Below are positions 46,328 through 54,889 of a stretch of 64,000 nt of DNA, in pieces. Each line of letters opens with the position of its first letter. Position 1 is the stretch's first letter. The stretch lies in the NCBI RefSeq assembly GCF_014649695.1, contig NZ_BMTN01000022.1:62001-126000 (forward strand). Reading direction: 5' to 3'. A program made the position numbers and the translations under genes. The DNA comes from Streptomyces kurssanovii. Its GTDB lineage: Bacteria; Actinomycetota; Actinomycetes; Streptomycetales; Streptomycetaceae. Under the pieces are notes generated by a model. The model was not told the DNA's origin. It did not search any database and worked only from the letters and a program-made list of their open reading frames with translations.

Positions 46328-47551
46328 TCACGAGTCGCTGCGGCCCGCCGGTACGGTGGCAGGCGCCCCGGCCGGGTCCGGCTCCGCACCGAACCCGGCG
46401 GCGGGGAGCCCCCGCGGCATCCGGCTCGCCGCGACGGCGATGAACAGCGCGACCCCGATGGCCGTGGCGATCCCCGTACGCAGCGAGCTCGCCTCCGCGA
46501 CGAAGCCGATCAGCACCGGACCGACGAGCAGGCCCGCGTACCCGATCGCCGACACCTGGGCGATGGCGGCGTCGGAGCGGCCCGGGACGACCGCCCCGGC
46601 CAGCGACATGCACAGCGGCACCACGATGCAGACGGCCAGTCCCGTCAGCCCGAACCCGGCGATCGCCCAGGCCGCGGAAGGCGCCACGACCACCAGCAGC
46701 ACGCCGAGAGCCGTCGCGGTGCCGGCCGCCGCCAGGAGCAGGCGGCTGCCGAAGCGCAGGCGCAGCCGGTCGCCGAAGAGCCGCCCGGTGAAGGTGGCCA
46801 CCTCGTACAGGGGGTAGGCGAGGGCGGCGACCGCCTCCGTCGTGCGTAGCTCGCGGGTCAGGAGCAGTCCGCTCCAGTCCGCCACCAGCCCTTCGAGGAG
46901 GAGAGCCATGAAGGCGACGGCGCCGATCAGGTAGACGATGCCGGGCAGGTTGCTGCGCTGTTCGGTCTCCTCCTCCTCGGCCGGCTCGTCGAGGTATGTC
47001 CAGCCCAACGCGAAGGCCGGCGGCAGCGCGACGGCCGCGACGCCCAGCACCGAAGCCGTGTACGGGACGTCCAGCGCGGCCAGCAGCACGGCCAGCAGGC
47101 CGCCGGCCACCGCGCCGGCGCTCCACCCGGCGTGGAACCCGTTCATCATCGGCCGTCCGGCCCGCCGTTCGACCAGGCTGCCCTGCGCGTTCATCATCGC
47201 CTCGGCCACACCGGACGTCACGCCGAAGCCCGCGGCGGCGGCGAGCAGCAGCGGGAACGAGGGGCTGAGTGCGATCAGGCCCACGGACACGGTCACCAGC
47301 GGGGTGCCGATCCGCAGCAGCAGCCGGTTCCCCACCGCCGCGACGATCCAGCGCATGCACTGCATGGTGAGCGTCGCCGCGACGCCCCAGGACAGGATCA
47401 CCAGCCCCACATCGCCCGTGTCCAGGCCCAGCTTGGCGGCCAGTCCCGGGAGTCTGGCGGCCAAGATTCCGTTCACCACACCGACGAGGGCGAAGGTGCC
47501 GAGGACACCTCTGTGGGCGCGCCGCAGGGCGCGTGCCGGGGGAGTCTGCAT
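46328..47551 (-). CDS. MFS transporter
   Basis: 407 residues, about 12 transmembrane helices with a short acidic central loop (DEPAEEEETEQRSN). Segments resembling MFS motifs include ILAARLPGLAAKLGLDTGDV, GVTSGVAEAMMNAQGSLVER and SAGAVAGGLLAVLLAAL. A close family is the FucP/YbjJ-like group. The ATG at 47551 has AGGAAG upstream. It is divergent from the aldolase gene of the biosynthetic cassette across 294 bp and could be its exporter. The substrate cannot be inferred from sequence. Confidence 0.85.
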   Translation of the reverse strand: MQTPPARALRRAHRGVLGTFALVGVVNGILAARLPGLAAKLGLDTGDVGLVILSWGVAATLTMQCMRWIVAAVGNRLLLRIGTPLVTVSVGLIALSPSFPLLLAAAAGFGVTSGVAEAMMNAQGSLVERRAGRPMMNGFHAGWSAGAVAGGLLAVLLAALDVPYTASVLGVAAVALPPAFALGWTYLDEPAEEEETEQRSNLPGIVYLIGAVAFMALLLEGLVADWSGLLLTRELRTTEAVAALAYPLYEVATFTGRLFGDRLRLRFGSRLLLAAAGTATALGVLLVVVAPSAAWAIAGFGLTGLAVCIVVPLCMSLAGAVVPGRSDAAIAQVSAIGYAGLLVGPVLIGFVAEASSLRTGIATAIGVALFIAVAASRMPRGLPAAGFGAEPDPAGAPATVPAGRSDS

Positions 47552-47845
47552 GCTCCGTCTTCCTGTGTGCTCGTACGGGCAACTGCCAAGCACGTCAAGG
47601 CTGCACGGCAGGATTTCTTCTTGATCAGAAGTGTGCCGGAAAGCTTGCGCTGATTACTAGATCATCTCGTAGGATCTTCGCACCGGACATCGAGGGGAGT
47701 GGGAAAGGTACGGCTGCCACCAGCAGCCCATGACACCTTGCACCCCCATTCATCCCGATCCCCCCACACGTCCCGGCATCCCCGCATGCCCACGTTTCCC
47801 CGTGCCAGCCGACACCGCGGCGCCCGTACGAGGCGCGTCGCGTGA
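47552..47845. promoter_or_regulatory. divergent promoter region of MFS gene and biosynthetic cassette
   Basis: 294 bp with a notably AT-richer centre (about 47615-47680, including TTGATCAGAAG and TGATTACTAGATCATC). TTGCGC and TAGGAT spaced ~19 bp around 47645-47675 could be a weak rightward sigma-70-type promoter. No regulator gene is encoded nearby. Confidence 0.4.
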
Positions 47846-48943
47846 GTGAAGGACGAAGGATTGATCTCCCGACTGCACGACCCCGCCTCGCGGGGCTTCG
47901 CCAGCGACAACAACGCAGGAATCCACCCGAACGTCCTGGCGGCCCTCAACACCGCCAACGAGGGCCATCAGACGGCGTACGGCGACGACGTCTACACCGA
48001 ACGGCTCCAGCACGTCTTCCGCGACCACTTCGGCCCGGGCGCGAGCGTGTACCCCGTACTCACCGGCACCGGCGCGAACGTGGTGGGCCTCCAGGCCATG
48101 AGTGAGCCCTGGGGCGCCGTGATCTGTGCCGAAAGCGCCCACGTGAACACCGACGAGTGCGGCGCCCCGGAGCGGATCGCCCACGTCAAACTGCTTACCG
48201 TGCCGACTCCTGACGGCAAGCTCACGCCTGCCCTCATCGAGCAGCAGGCAGGCGGGCGCGGCGACGTGCACCGCGCCCAACCGACCGTCGTCACGATCAC
48301 CCAACCCACCGAACTCGGCACCCTGTACACGCCGCAGGAGATCGCCGACATCTGCTCCTACGCCCACGAGCGCGACATGACCGTGTACCTCGACGGTGCC
48401 CGGCTGGCCAACGCCGCGGCCGCCCTCGACGTCCCCCTGCGCGCCCTCACCACCGACGCGGGCGTGGACGTACTCTCCTTCGGCGGCACCAAGAACGGCC
48501 TGCTGCTGGGCGAAGCCCTCGTCGTACTCAACCCGGACGCCGTCCGCGGCACCGAGTTCCTGCGCAAGGCCGCGGCCCAGCTGGCCTCCAAGATGCGCTT
48601 CGTATCAGCCCAGTTCATCGCCCTGATCGAGTCCGGGGCGTGGCTGGCCAACGCCCGCCACGCCAACGCCATGGCGCGCCGCCTGGCCGAGGCCGTCGGG
48701 GCGCTGGCCGGCGTACGCATCAGCCGGCCCGTGGAGTCCAACGCGGTCTTCGCCGTCCTGCCCGCGGACGCCACCGCCCGCCTGCAAAAGCGGCACCCCT
48801 TCTACGTACGCGACGAAGGGACGGGCGAGGTCCGCTGGATGTGCTCCTTCGACACCACCCCGGAGGACGTCGACGCCTTCGCCGCAGCCGTGGCCGAGGA
48901 ACTCGAGGCGGCCCGGACGGACACGGGAGCGGAGCAGACGTGA
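47846..48943 (+). CDS. PLP-dependent threonine-aldolase-family enzyme (beta-eliminating lyase fold)
   Basis: 365 residues of the low-specificity L-threonine aldolase family: RGFASDNNAGIHPNVLAALN, VLTGTGANVVGLQAMSEPWG, the PLP-Asp region MTVYLDGARLANAAAALDV and the Schiff-base Lys in VLSFGGTKNGLLLGEAL. Family members cleave beta-hydroxy-amino acids to glycine and an aldehyde, or run the reverse reaction. It is the first gene of a six-gene cassette, so it probably makes or cleaves the amino acid later attached to the carrier protein. The GTG at 47846 is listed; a TTG at 47861 with AAGGA upstream is an alternative start. Confidence 0.88.
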   Translation: MKDEGLISRLHDPASRGFASDNNAGIHPNVLAALNTANEGHQTAYGDDVYTERLQHVFRDHFGPGASVYPVLTGTGANVVGLQAMSEPWGAVICAESAHVNTDECGAPERIAHVKLLTVPTPDGKLTPALIEQQAGGRGDVHRAQPTVVTITQPTELGTLYTPQEIADICSYAHERDMTVYLDGARLANAAAALDVPLRALTTDAGVDVLSFGGTKNGLLLGEALVVLNPDAVRGTEFLRKAAAQLASKMRFVSAQFIALIESGAWLANARHANAMARRLAEAVGALAGVRISRPVESNAVFAVLPADATARLQKRHPFYVRDEGTGEVRWMCSFDTTPEDVDAFAAAVAEELEAARTDTGAEQT

Positions 48944-50403
48944 ACACCCCCGCCGACACACACACCAACGCCGACCCCGACCACAGCGGACAGCCCCTCC
49001 CCGCGCGGGTCCGCCGCGCGCCCTTCACCGGCGAGCGCGCCGTCGAAGCCGGGCTGAACTGGAGCCAGCAGGAGATCTGGGCGCTGATCGAGAAGTCGGC
49101 GCCGGACCACCACGTCTACAACGTGGTCGACGCCTTCCGCGTACCGCCCGGCGTCCGCCCCACCGAGGACGAGTGCCTCGACGCGCTCTCGTTCCTCCTC
49201 TCGCGCCACGAGGCGCTGCGCTCGGTCTTCCCGCGCACGCCGGAAGGCCGGGTCGTCCAACGTGTCCTCACCGAGGGCGAGTTGCCCGTCGAGTTCGTGG
49301 ACACCCCCACGACCTCGGGCGACGAGATCGGCGTACTCGAACGGTTCTTCGCCACCCTGAGGTTCTCCTTCGCCGACGAACTGCCGATGCGCCTGGTGCT
49401 CCTGGTCACCGAGGGCCGCGTGTGGGGCGGCGTGTACGTCTTCTCGCACATGGCGGTCGACTGGTACGCCCTTCAGTACCTGGCCGAGGAGGTCACCGCG
49501 TACTTCCGCAACGGGCGTACGCTCCCTCCGCTGCCGCCCGGCACGACGACCTCGGCCGGCCTGGCCGAGTGGCAGGAGTCGCCCGACGGCATCCGCAGGC
49601 GCGACCGCACCCTGGCCCATGTGGCCGCGCTCTACCGCGACCGGCCGCCCCTCGCGCTGCCGCCGGCGGTCGCGGACTTCCCCGAGGCATCGGCGTACCG
49701 GCAGGCGGCCCTGCGTTCGCGCGCCGCCCAGTACGCCGCCGCCCGCATCGCGGAGGACACCGGCCTCAGCATCGCGGCGGTCATCGTCGGCGCGACGGCC
49801 CTGCTGCTGCGCGAACTGACCGGCAGCGACCGCATCGACCTACACCTCACCAGCTCGCAGCGCTTCGGCCGGGACAGCCGCACCACGATCGCCACGATGA
49901 TGCAGGAGAGCTACTTCTCGGTGGACCTCACGGGCGCCGACCTGACCCAGGCGGTCAAACGGTCCTGGCCGGCGGCCATCACCGCCTTCCAGAAGTCCGG
50001 ATGCGACGCCGTCAGCATGAACCGGCTCCTCGCCGAGCTGGGCGACGGCCCGGACGCACCGCTGCACTTCGCGTACTGCATCAACGACCGGCGCACGCTG
50101 CCGGCGGACGCGGCCGTACGACGCGACGTCCGGGCCGTCGACCTGCTGCCCGGCACCGTCTTCACCTGGCTCCCGGTCACCGAGCAGGAGCCCTTCTACC
50201 TCATCGTCGACGACGGAGAAGAGGCAGGAGAGGAAACCGGAGTTGCCGCAGCGCATGCCGGAGCGAATGCCCGCGAGGGCGGAGGCCCGTACCTCGAGTT
50301 CTCCCTGACCTGCGACATCCGGCACGTCACCGAAACCCGCATGGAGTCATTCTTGCGCGAACTGGAGCGTTCGCTCGTCGCGCTCGCCGACTCCGTCGCA
50401 TGA
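48940..50403 (+). CDS. stand-alone NRPS condensation-domain protein
   Basis: 487 residues resembling a condensation domain without A or T domains. The N-terminal half has GLNWSQQEIWALIEKSAPDH, SRHEALRSVF and the active-site-like VFSHMAVDWYALQYLAEEV (S169-H170-x3-D174), where the first His of HHxxxDG is Ser and the Gly is Trp. The C-terminal half has GLSIAAVIVGATALLLREL, TIATMMQESYFSVDL and YLEFSLTCDIRHVTETRMES. It overlaps the aldolase stop by 4 bp (GTGA). It probably joins the carrier-bound amino acid to an acceptor, or releases it. Confidence 0.85.
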   Translation: MNTPADTHTNADPDHSGQPLPARVRRAPFTGERAVEAGLNWSQQEIWALIEKSAPDHHVYNVVDAFRVPPGVRPTEDECLDALSFLLSRHEALRSVFPRTPEGRVVQRVLTEGELPVEFVDTPTTSGDEIGVLERFFATLRFSFADELPMRLVLLVTEGRVWGGVYVFSHMAVDWYALQYLAEEVTAYFRNGRTLPPLPPGTTTSAGLAEWQESPDGIRRRDRTLAHVAALYRDRPPLALPPAVADFPEASAYRQAALRSRAAQYAAARIAEDTGLSIAAVIVGATALLLRELTGSDRIDLHLTSSQRFGRDSRTTIATMMQESYFSVDLTGADLTQAVKRSWPAAITAFQKSGCDAVSMNRLLAELGDGPDAPLHFAYCINDRRTLPADAAVRRDVRAVDLLPGTVFTWLPVTEQEPFYLIVDDGEEAGEETGVAAAHAGANAREGGGPYLEFSLTCDIRHVTETRMESFLRELERSLVALADSVA

Positions 50404-50461
50404 CCGAGCCCGCCACCCGGGCGGCCGACCGCACCAGCACCAACCGAAAGAACGCATCACC

Positions 50462-51337
50462 ATGGACGATTCCGGCTTCAGCACCATGCTCGCGCGCCTC
50501 TCCGAGAAGTCGCGCGACGAGTACTACAACCCGTACACCAAGTTCACGTGGCCCGACACCGTGCCCGAGGACCAGTGGTGGATGAACCCCGACTACCTCA
50601 CCGTCTCCGGCACCGTCCTGATCGACGACGAGAAGACGCTCAAGGCGCTCGCCCGCTACGAGACGGTCAACTTCTTCAGCCTGCACGTCCACGGCATCCG
50701 CGAGCTGATGATCGAGGTCGCGAAGCGCATCCACACGCCCGACTTCGCCGAGTACAACGAGTACCTGCACCACTTCATCGGCGAAGAGAACGCCCACATG
50801 TGGTTCTTCGCCGAGTTCTGCCACCGGTACACCGGCGGCATCTACCCGGAGGCCGCCTCCCCACTCCGCCGCGAGGGCTTCGGGAACCTGTGGGACGACG
50901 TCATCGTCTTCTCCCGCATCCTGATCTTCGAAGAGATCTTCGACTACTACAACAGCCGCATGGGCAAGGACCAGCTGATCCCGGACATCCTCCGCGAGAT
51001 CCACGCGGCCCACCACCACGACGAGAGCCGCCACGTCGCCTTCGGCAAGCAGCTCGTCAAGCGCCTCTACGACCGCGCCCTGGCCGCCGACCCGGACCGC
51101 CGCGAGGAGATCGAGAAGTACGTCAAGGACTACATGACGTACTCCGTGCGCAGCCTCTACAACCCGCAGATCTTCCGCGACTGCGGCGTCGGGAACCCCC
51201 TCGCCGTCCGGCGCGAGGCGCTCTCGCACCCCGTGCGCGAGGCGTTCCACGTCAAGCTCATGACCCGGGTCGACAGGTTCTTCGTCGCCGCCGGAATCTT
51301 CAGCACCTCTTGGGGGACCGAGCATGTCAGCGCGTGA
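50462..51337 (+). CDS. AurF-like diiron N-oxygenase
   Basis: 291 residues of the p-aminobenzoate N-oxygenase (AurF) type. Diiron ligands are recognisable: E67 (ARYETVNFFS), E109-x-x-H112 (FIGEENAHMWFF), E157/E158 (ILIFEEIFDYY) and H184-H186 with E188-x-x-H191 (AAHHHDESRHVAFG). AurF-type enzymes oxidise amines to hydroxylamine, nitroso or nitro groups with O2. In this cassette the substrate could be an aminoacyl group on the carrier protein encoded next door, with which the gene overlaps by 14 bp. The start is ATG 50462 with only a weak ribosome site. Confidence 0.85.
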   Translation: MDDSGFSTMLARLSEKSRDEYYNPYTKFTWPDTVPEDQWWMNPDYLTVSGTVLIDDEKTLKALARYETVNFFSLHVHGIRELMIEVAKRIHTPDFAEYNEYLHHFIGEENAHMWFFAEFCHRYTGGIYPEAASPLRREGFGNLWDDVIVFSRILIFEEIFDYYNSRMGKDQLIPDILREIHAAHHHDESRHVAFGKQLVKRLYDRALAADPDRREEIEKYVKDYMTYSVRSLYNPQIFRDCGVGNPLAVRREALSHPVREAFHVKLMTRVDRFFVAAGIFSTSWGTEHVSA

Positions 51338-51614
51338 GAACAGCAGCACCACCTCGACCATGGCACACCCGTCGATGGACACCGTCCTCGGCTTCCTCCG
51401 GGAGCTCAACGCCTCCGTGGACACCATCGCCTGGGACCGCGACCTCATCGAGGCCCGGGTCCTCGACTCGCTGGCCTTCGTCGAGTTCCTCCTGCTCATC
51501 GAGGAACTGACCGGCGAGCCCGTCGACCTGGCCACGACGGACGTCAACAACTTCCGCACGCTGGAGCGCATCAACGCCTTCCTCACGGAAGGTGCCGGCC
51601 ATGCGCACGCCTGA
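51324..51614 (+). CDS. acyl/peptidyl carrier protein
   Basis: 96 residues. The phosphopantetheine-attachment serine S49 lies in RVLDSLAFVEFLLLIEELTG, the L-D-S-L motif of carrier proteins, followed by the family-typical helix FRTLERINAFL. A ~13-residue Ser/Thr-rich extension precedes the core. GGGGGA lies 7 nt before the ATG at 51324; a second ATG at 51360 would give a minimal ACP. It overlaps the oxygenase stop and the ligase start. A phosphopantetheinyl transferase must act in trans. Confidence 0.9.
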   Translation: MSARENSSTTSTMAHPSMDTVLGFLRELNASVDTIAWDRDLIEARVLDSLAFVEFLLLIEELTGEPVDLATTDVNNFRTLERINAFLTEGAGHAHA

Positions 51615-52476
51615 TCCGGGCCTGCGCGCCCCCGTCGACGTCACCGACGGCCTGGTCACACTCGGCCCCGAGGCGGTCCGCCTCCGGGCCGCCCTCGACC
51701 GGGTGTTCACCGGCTGGGCCGCCGCGGCCGGCGCCGCCGAGGTCCTCTACCCGCCGCTGATCCCGGTCGCCGACCTGGCGCGCTTCGACTACTTCACCAA
51801 CTTCCCGCACCTCGTCCTGGCCGCCACGGCGGTCAACACGGACGCCATCGCCGACCTGCCCACGCACCCCGCGGAGCCAGCCACGACCCTCGGCGGCCAC
51901 CAGCTCGCCCAGGCCGGCCTGGTCCTGCCCTCGGCCGCCTGCTACAACGCCTACCTGTCCCTGGCGGGCAGCCGGCTCGACGAACCGGTCCGGTTCACCA
52001 CCATCGCGCAGTGCTTCCGGCGCGAGACGCACTACGAGGGCCTGCGCCGCCTGCACGGCTTCACGATGCGCGAGATCATCGCCGTCGGCGACGCCGAAAC
52101 GGTCAAGGGCCACCTCACCACCCACAAGGACCTCGTCCTCGGCTTCGCGGCCCACCTCGGCCTCGACCTCACGACGGAGGTCGCCACCGACCCGTTCTTC
52201 GACGCCAACGGCTCCCGGGCCGTGATGCAGCGGCTCTTCCCCACCAAGGAGGAGTTCGTCGCCGACGGCGGCCTCGCGATCGCCTCCGTCAACTACCACC
52301 GCAACTTCTTCGGCGAGCGGGCCGGGATCACGTACGCGGGCGAAGAGGCCCACACCTCGTGCGTGGCCTTCGGCATGGAGCGGTGGCTGCACGTCCTCGC
52401 CGGGCGCTTCCACGGCGACTGGCAGGCCGCGGAAGAGGCAGTGGCATCCTTCCCCCTCCCCGGGGGGACGGCATGA
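51601..52476 (+). CDS. amino acid:[carrier protein] ligase (SerRS-like)
   Basis: 291 residues related to the catalytic core of atypical seryl-tRNA synthetases, without a tRNA-binding arm. Bacterial homologues load glycine or alanine on small carrier proteins instead of tRNA. Class II motif 2 is QCFRRETHYEGLRRLHGFTM, and motif 3 lies in CVAFGMERWLHVLAG. The three zinc ligands of this family are present as C114 (PSAACYNAY), E158 (TMREI) and C254 (HTSCVAFG). The ATG at 51601 with GGAAGG upstream overlaps the carrier gene by 14 bp. The amino acid used is not readable from sequence. Confidence 0.9.
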   Translation: MRTPDPGLRAPVDVTDGLVTLGPEAVRLRAALDRVFTGWAAAAGAAEVLYPPLIPVADLARFDYFTNFPHLVLAATAVNTDAIADLPTHPAEPATTLGGHQLAQAGLVLPSAACYNAYLSLAGSRLDEPVRFTTIAQCFRRETHYEGLRRLHGFTMREIIAVGDAETVKGHLTTHKDLVLGFAAHLGLDLTTEVATDPFFDANGSRAVMQRLFPTKEEFVADGGLAIASVNYHRNFFGERAGITYAGEEAHTSCVAFGMERWLHVLAGRFHGDWQAAEEAVASFPLPGGTA

Positions 52477-53477
52477 CCGGCTACCTGATGCCGGCCGAGT
52501 GGGAACCCCACGAGGCCTGCATGCTGGCCTGGCCGCCGTACGAGTCGCTGTGGGGCGACAGCTTCGGCTCCGTCGAGCGCGAGTACGTGGAGGTCGTACG
52601 GGCCATCGCCGCCTTCGAACCGGTGATCCTGCTCGTCCTGTCCGGCCAGGCCGAGCGGGTCAGGGCGCTGTGCGAAGTCGACGTCACCACCGTGGAGATC
52701 CCCATGGACGACGCCTGGCTCCGCGCGACCGGACCGATCGTGGTCCACGGCCCGCAGGGCCGGGTCGGCGTGGACTTCCGCTACAACTCCTTCGGCGAAC
52801 GCTTCCACCCGTACGCTCGGGACGACCGGATCACCGAGCGGCTGCTCCCCGTCCTGGGCATCGAGCGCCGGGCCACCATGACGGTCCTCGAAGGCGGCGC
52901 CATCAGCGTCGACGGCGAAGGCACGCTGATCGCCACCGAGCAGTGTGTCCTGAACGCCAACCGCAACCCGCGGCTCGGCCGCGCCGACATCGAGGCCGAG
53001 TTCGAGGCCCTGCTCGGCGCGACCAAGGTGATCTGGCTGCCGTACGGCCACCTCGCCGGTGACACCGACGGGCACGTGGACCACGTGTGCCAGTTCACCG
53101 GACCCGGCCGGGTCCTGGTGGAGGCGCCGGGCGACCCCGCGCGACCCGACCACGCGCGCCTCAAGGCCAACCGCGCCGTTCTGGAAGCCGCCACCGACGC
53201 GGCGGGCCGGAGCCTGGAGATCCTCGAACTGCCGCCACAGCAGCCGGTACGCGTGCACGGCCAGGACGCCGTCGTGAACTACATGAACTTCTACATCGCC
53301 AACGGCGGAGTGATCATGCCGCTGGCCGGCACGAGCCGCGACGCCGAGGCCCTGGAAGCAGCCGCCAAGGCCTTCCCGGACCACCGCGTGCTAGGAGTCG
53401 AGGCCCCCACCCTGGCCACGGGCGACGCAGGCATCCACTGCATCACCCAACAACTCCCGACCCCCCGACCCGCCTGA
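52473..53477 (+). CDS. agmatine deiminase/peptidylarginine deiminase family enzyme
   Basis: 334 residues of the guanidine-modifying superfamily. It opens MPAEWEPHEACMLAWPPYES, with DDAWLRATGPIVV where agmatine deiminase has the D-W-R-D-GP substrate site, YGHLAGDTDGHVDHVCQF (His/Asp dyad) and the nucleophile in DAGIHCITQQLPTP near the C terminus. Family enzymes hydrolyse agmatine to N-carbamoylputrescine. As the last gene of the cassette, overlapping the ligase by 4 bp, it probably acts on a guanidino intermediate of that pathway. The variant ATGP for RDTGP hints at altered specificity. Confidence 0.88.
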   Translation: MTGYLMPAEWEPHEACMLAWPPYESLWGDSFGSVEREYVEVVRAIAAFEPVILLVLSGQAERVRALCEVDVTTVEIPMDDAWLRATGPIVVHGPQGRVGVDFRYNSFGERFHPYARDDRITERLLPVLGIERRATMTVLEGGAISVDGEGTLIATEQCVLNANRNPRLGRADIEAEFEALLGATKVIWLPYGHLAGDTDGHVDHVCQFTGPGRVLVEAPGDPARPDHARLKANRAVLEAATDAAGRSLEILELPPQQPVRVHGQDAVVNYMNFYIANGGVIMPLAGTSRDAEALEAAAKAFPDHRVLGVEAPTLATGDAGIHCITQQLPTPRPA

Positions 53478-53497
53478 CCCCAGTACACCCCACCCAC

Positions 53498-53534
53498 GCC
53501 GGCTCTGCTGCCCACCAGGCCCAGCAGAGCCGGC
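53498..53534 (+). terminator. strong hairpin terminator after biosynthetic cassette
   Basis: GCCGGCTCTGCTG (53498-53510) pairs perfectly with CAGCAGAGCCGGC (53522-53534), a 13-bp stem with an 11-nt loop, 21 nt after the deiminase stop. It defines the 3' end of the six-gene transcript. Confidence 0.85.
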
Positions 53535-53598
53535 GCAGTCACATGGAGGAGCATCAGCACACGAGCGCCCCGCAGCCCGTCCCACCACCCCGACGGGC

Positions 53599-54086
53599 TT
53601 ACGGTTCCTCGGCCACCGGGGCAGCGAAGGACGGCGCGGCGGCTCTACGGCGGCGGTACACCAGCACGCCGCCCCCCAGCAGTACGAGAGCGGCCACGCC
53701 GGCCACGCCGAGGGCCGTCTGCTCGGCGAAGAGCCGGCCCAGCACTTCGAGGACGCCGAGGCTCGCGGTCACGTAGATCAGCGCCCAGGCCGCTCCGCCC
53801 AGGAACAGGGCGGGGAGGTAACGCGACAGCGGCATCCGCATGCTGCCCGCGAGGAAATTGGCTGCGGTCTGGAAACCGACCGTCAGGAAGGAGACGGCCA
53901 CCACATGCGCGCCCCACCGCTGGATCGCCCGCTCGGCGCGCTGGAACTTCGCCGAGGAGATTCGGTCGGCGAACCGGCTGCGCCGGGCACCGGCGCCCGC
54001 GAGCCACCCGAGACGGTGAACGTCCCTCCGGCGCGGAGCAGGACGATAAAGTACAGGGCCCCGGCCGTGAGCGCGATCTTATCCAC
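53599..54086 (-). pseudogene. DedA/SNARE-associated family membrane protein, frameshifted
   Basis: From GTG 54086 the frame reads VDKIALTAGALYFIVLLRAG and GGTFTV, then shifts. In the next frame LGWLAGAGARRSRFADRISS, QRAERAIQRWGAHVVAVSFL, TVGFQTAANFLAGSMRMPLS and GGAAWALIYVTASLGVLEVL complete a DedA-type protein ending in AAAPSFAAPVAEEP. A single-base shift near 54015-54020 separates the halves, so the gene is inactive unless this is a sequencing error. Confidence 0.78.
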
Positions 54087-54370
54087 GGCGCCTCGTCCCG
54101 AGATCCGGCCCGGAACCCAGGGCACCCGTCAGCCACACGAGCGTCCGGCCCCAGCCGGGCGCACGACGCACACCAGCCCGCTCAACGTCTCTCACCTGCG
54201 CCTGCCTCTGCCCGTTCCGTCCTATGGGTGCCACCTGCGCCACCGGGACCCGAACCTGCACGCCCGCACGCCAAGCAAGGCAGCCTAACCTGCGCGTTTC
54301 GTCTGGGGTTGGGTCCGGATCGTGATCGGAAAAGTGAAAGTGCCTTCTGATCTGCAACGATGAGGCTTGT

Positions 54371-54889
54371 CTACCTCACAGGTCCGGCCGCTCCAAACGG
54401 CATCTGTGCAGGTGAGGACTGTTGCGTATTACTCGCGCTCTCCCACGCCAGGGCGAGGAAGCGTTCGATCCGGCCGAGGTCGAGTTCGACGGCGAGCGAG
54501 ACGCAGATGACGATGTGGTCGATGTTGGTGGCGAGCACCTGGCCTTCCGACCGCTTGGACGACGTCGACCGCACGATGGCGGTGCGCCGCGGCAGGAGGG
54601 TCCGTACGAACCGGGGGTCGCCGTCGGGGTCGACGGCCACCCAGTCGCCGGTGCAGACGACCCGCATCGGGTCGCGGGGGGTGACGAACTCGGTGTCACC
54701 GCGCAGGAGACCGTGCGGCGTGACGAGGTCGCACTGGCCGCGGTCGACGCGTACGACGCGGCCGGGCAGCAGCCCTTGGGCGGCGTACGGTGCGAACTCG
54801 GCTTCCCAGGCCGGGTCCCACCCGTACGGGGCGAGCGTGTCCTGGGCGGCAGAGGTGGTGGAAGACGTGTGGGACCGGGTCTTGGACAA
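54371..54889 (-). pseudogene. truncated rsgA fragment (second copy)
   Basis: TTG start 54889, then DTLAPYGWDPAWEAEFAPYA, LLPGRVVRVDRGQCDLVTPH, VVCTGDWVAVDPDGDPRFVR and SEGQVLATNIDHIVICVSLA through LGRIERFLALAW. This is the RsgA OB domain and the start of the GTPase domain. After about 54450 the frame enters unrelated sequence and stops at 54371. The G1 and G3 motifs and the zinc domain are absent, so it cannot be an active GTPase. It keeps its own leader ORF and promoter region next to lysE. Confidence 0.88.

Noticed and set aside
54079-54357. 92-codon minus-strand frame upstream of the DedA remnant
   Set aside because: It lacks a ribosome site and overlaps the DedA start; no family seen.
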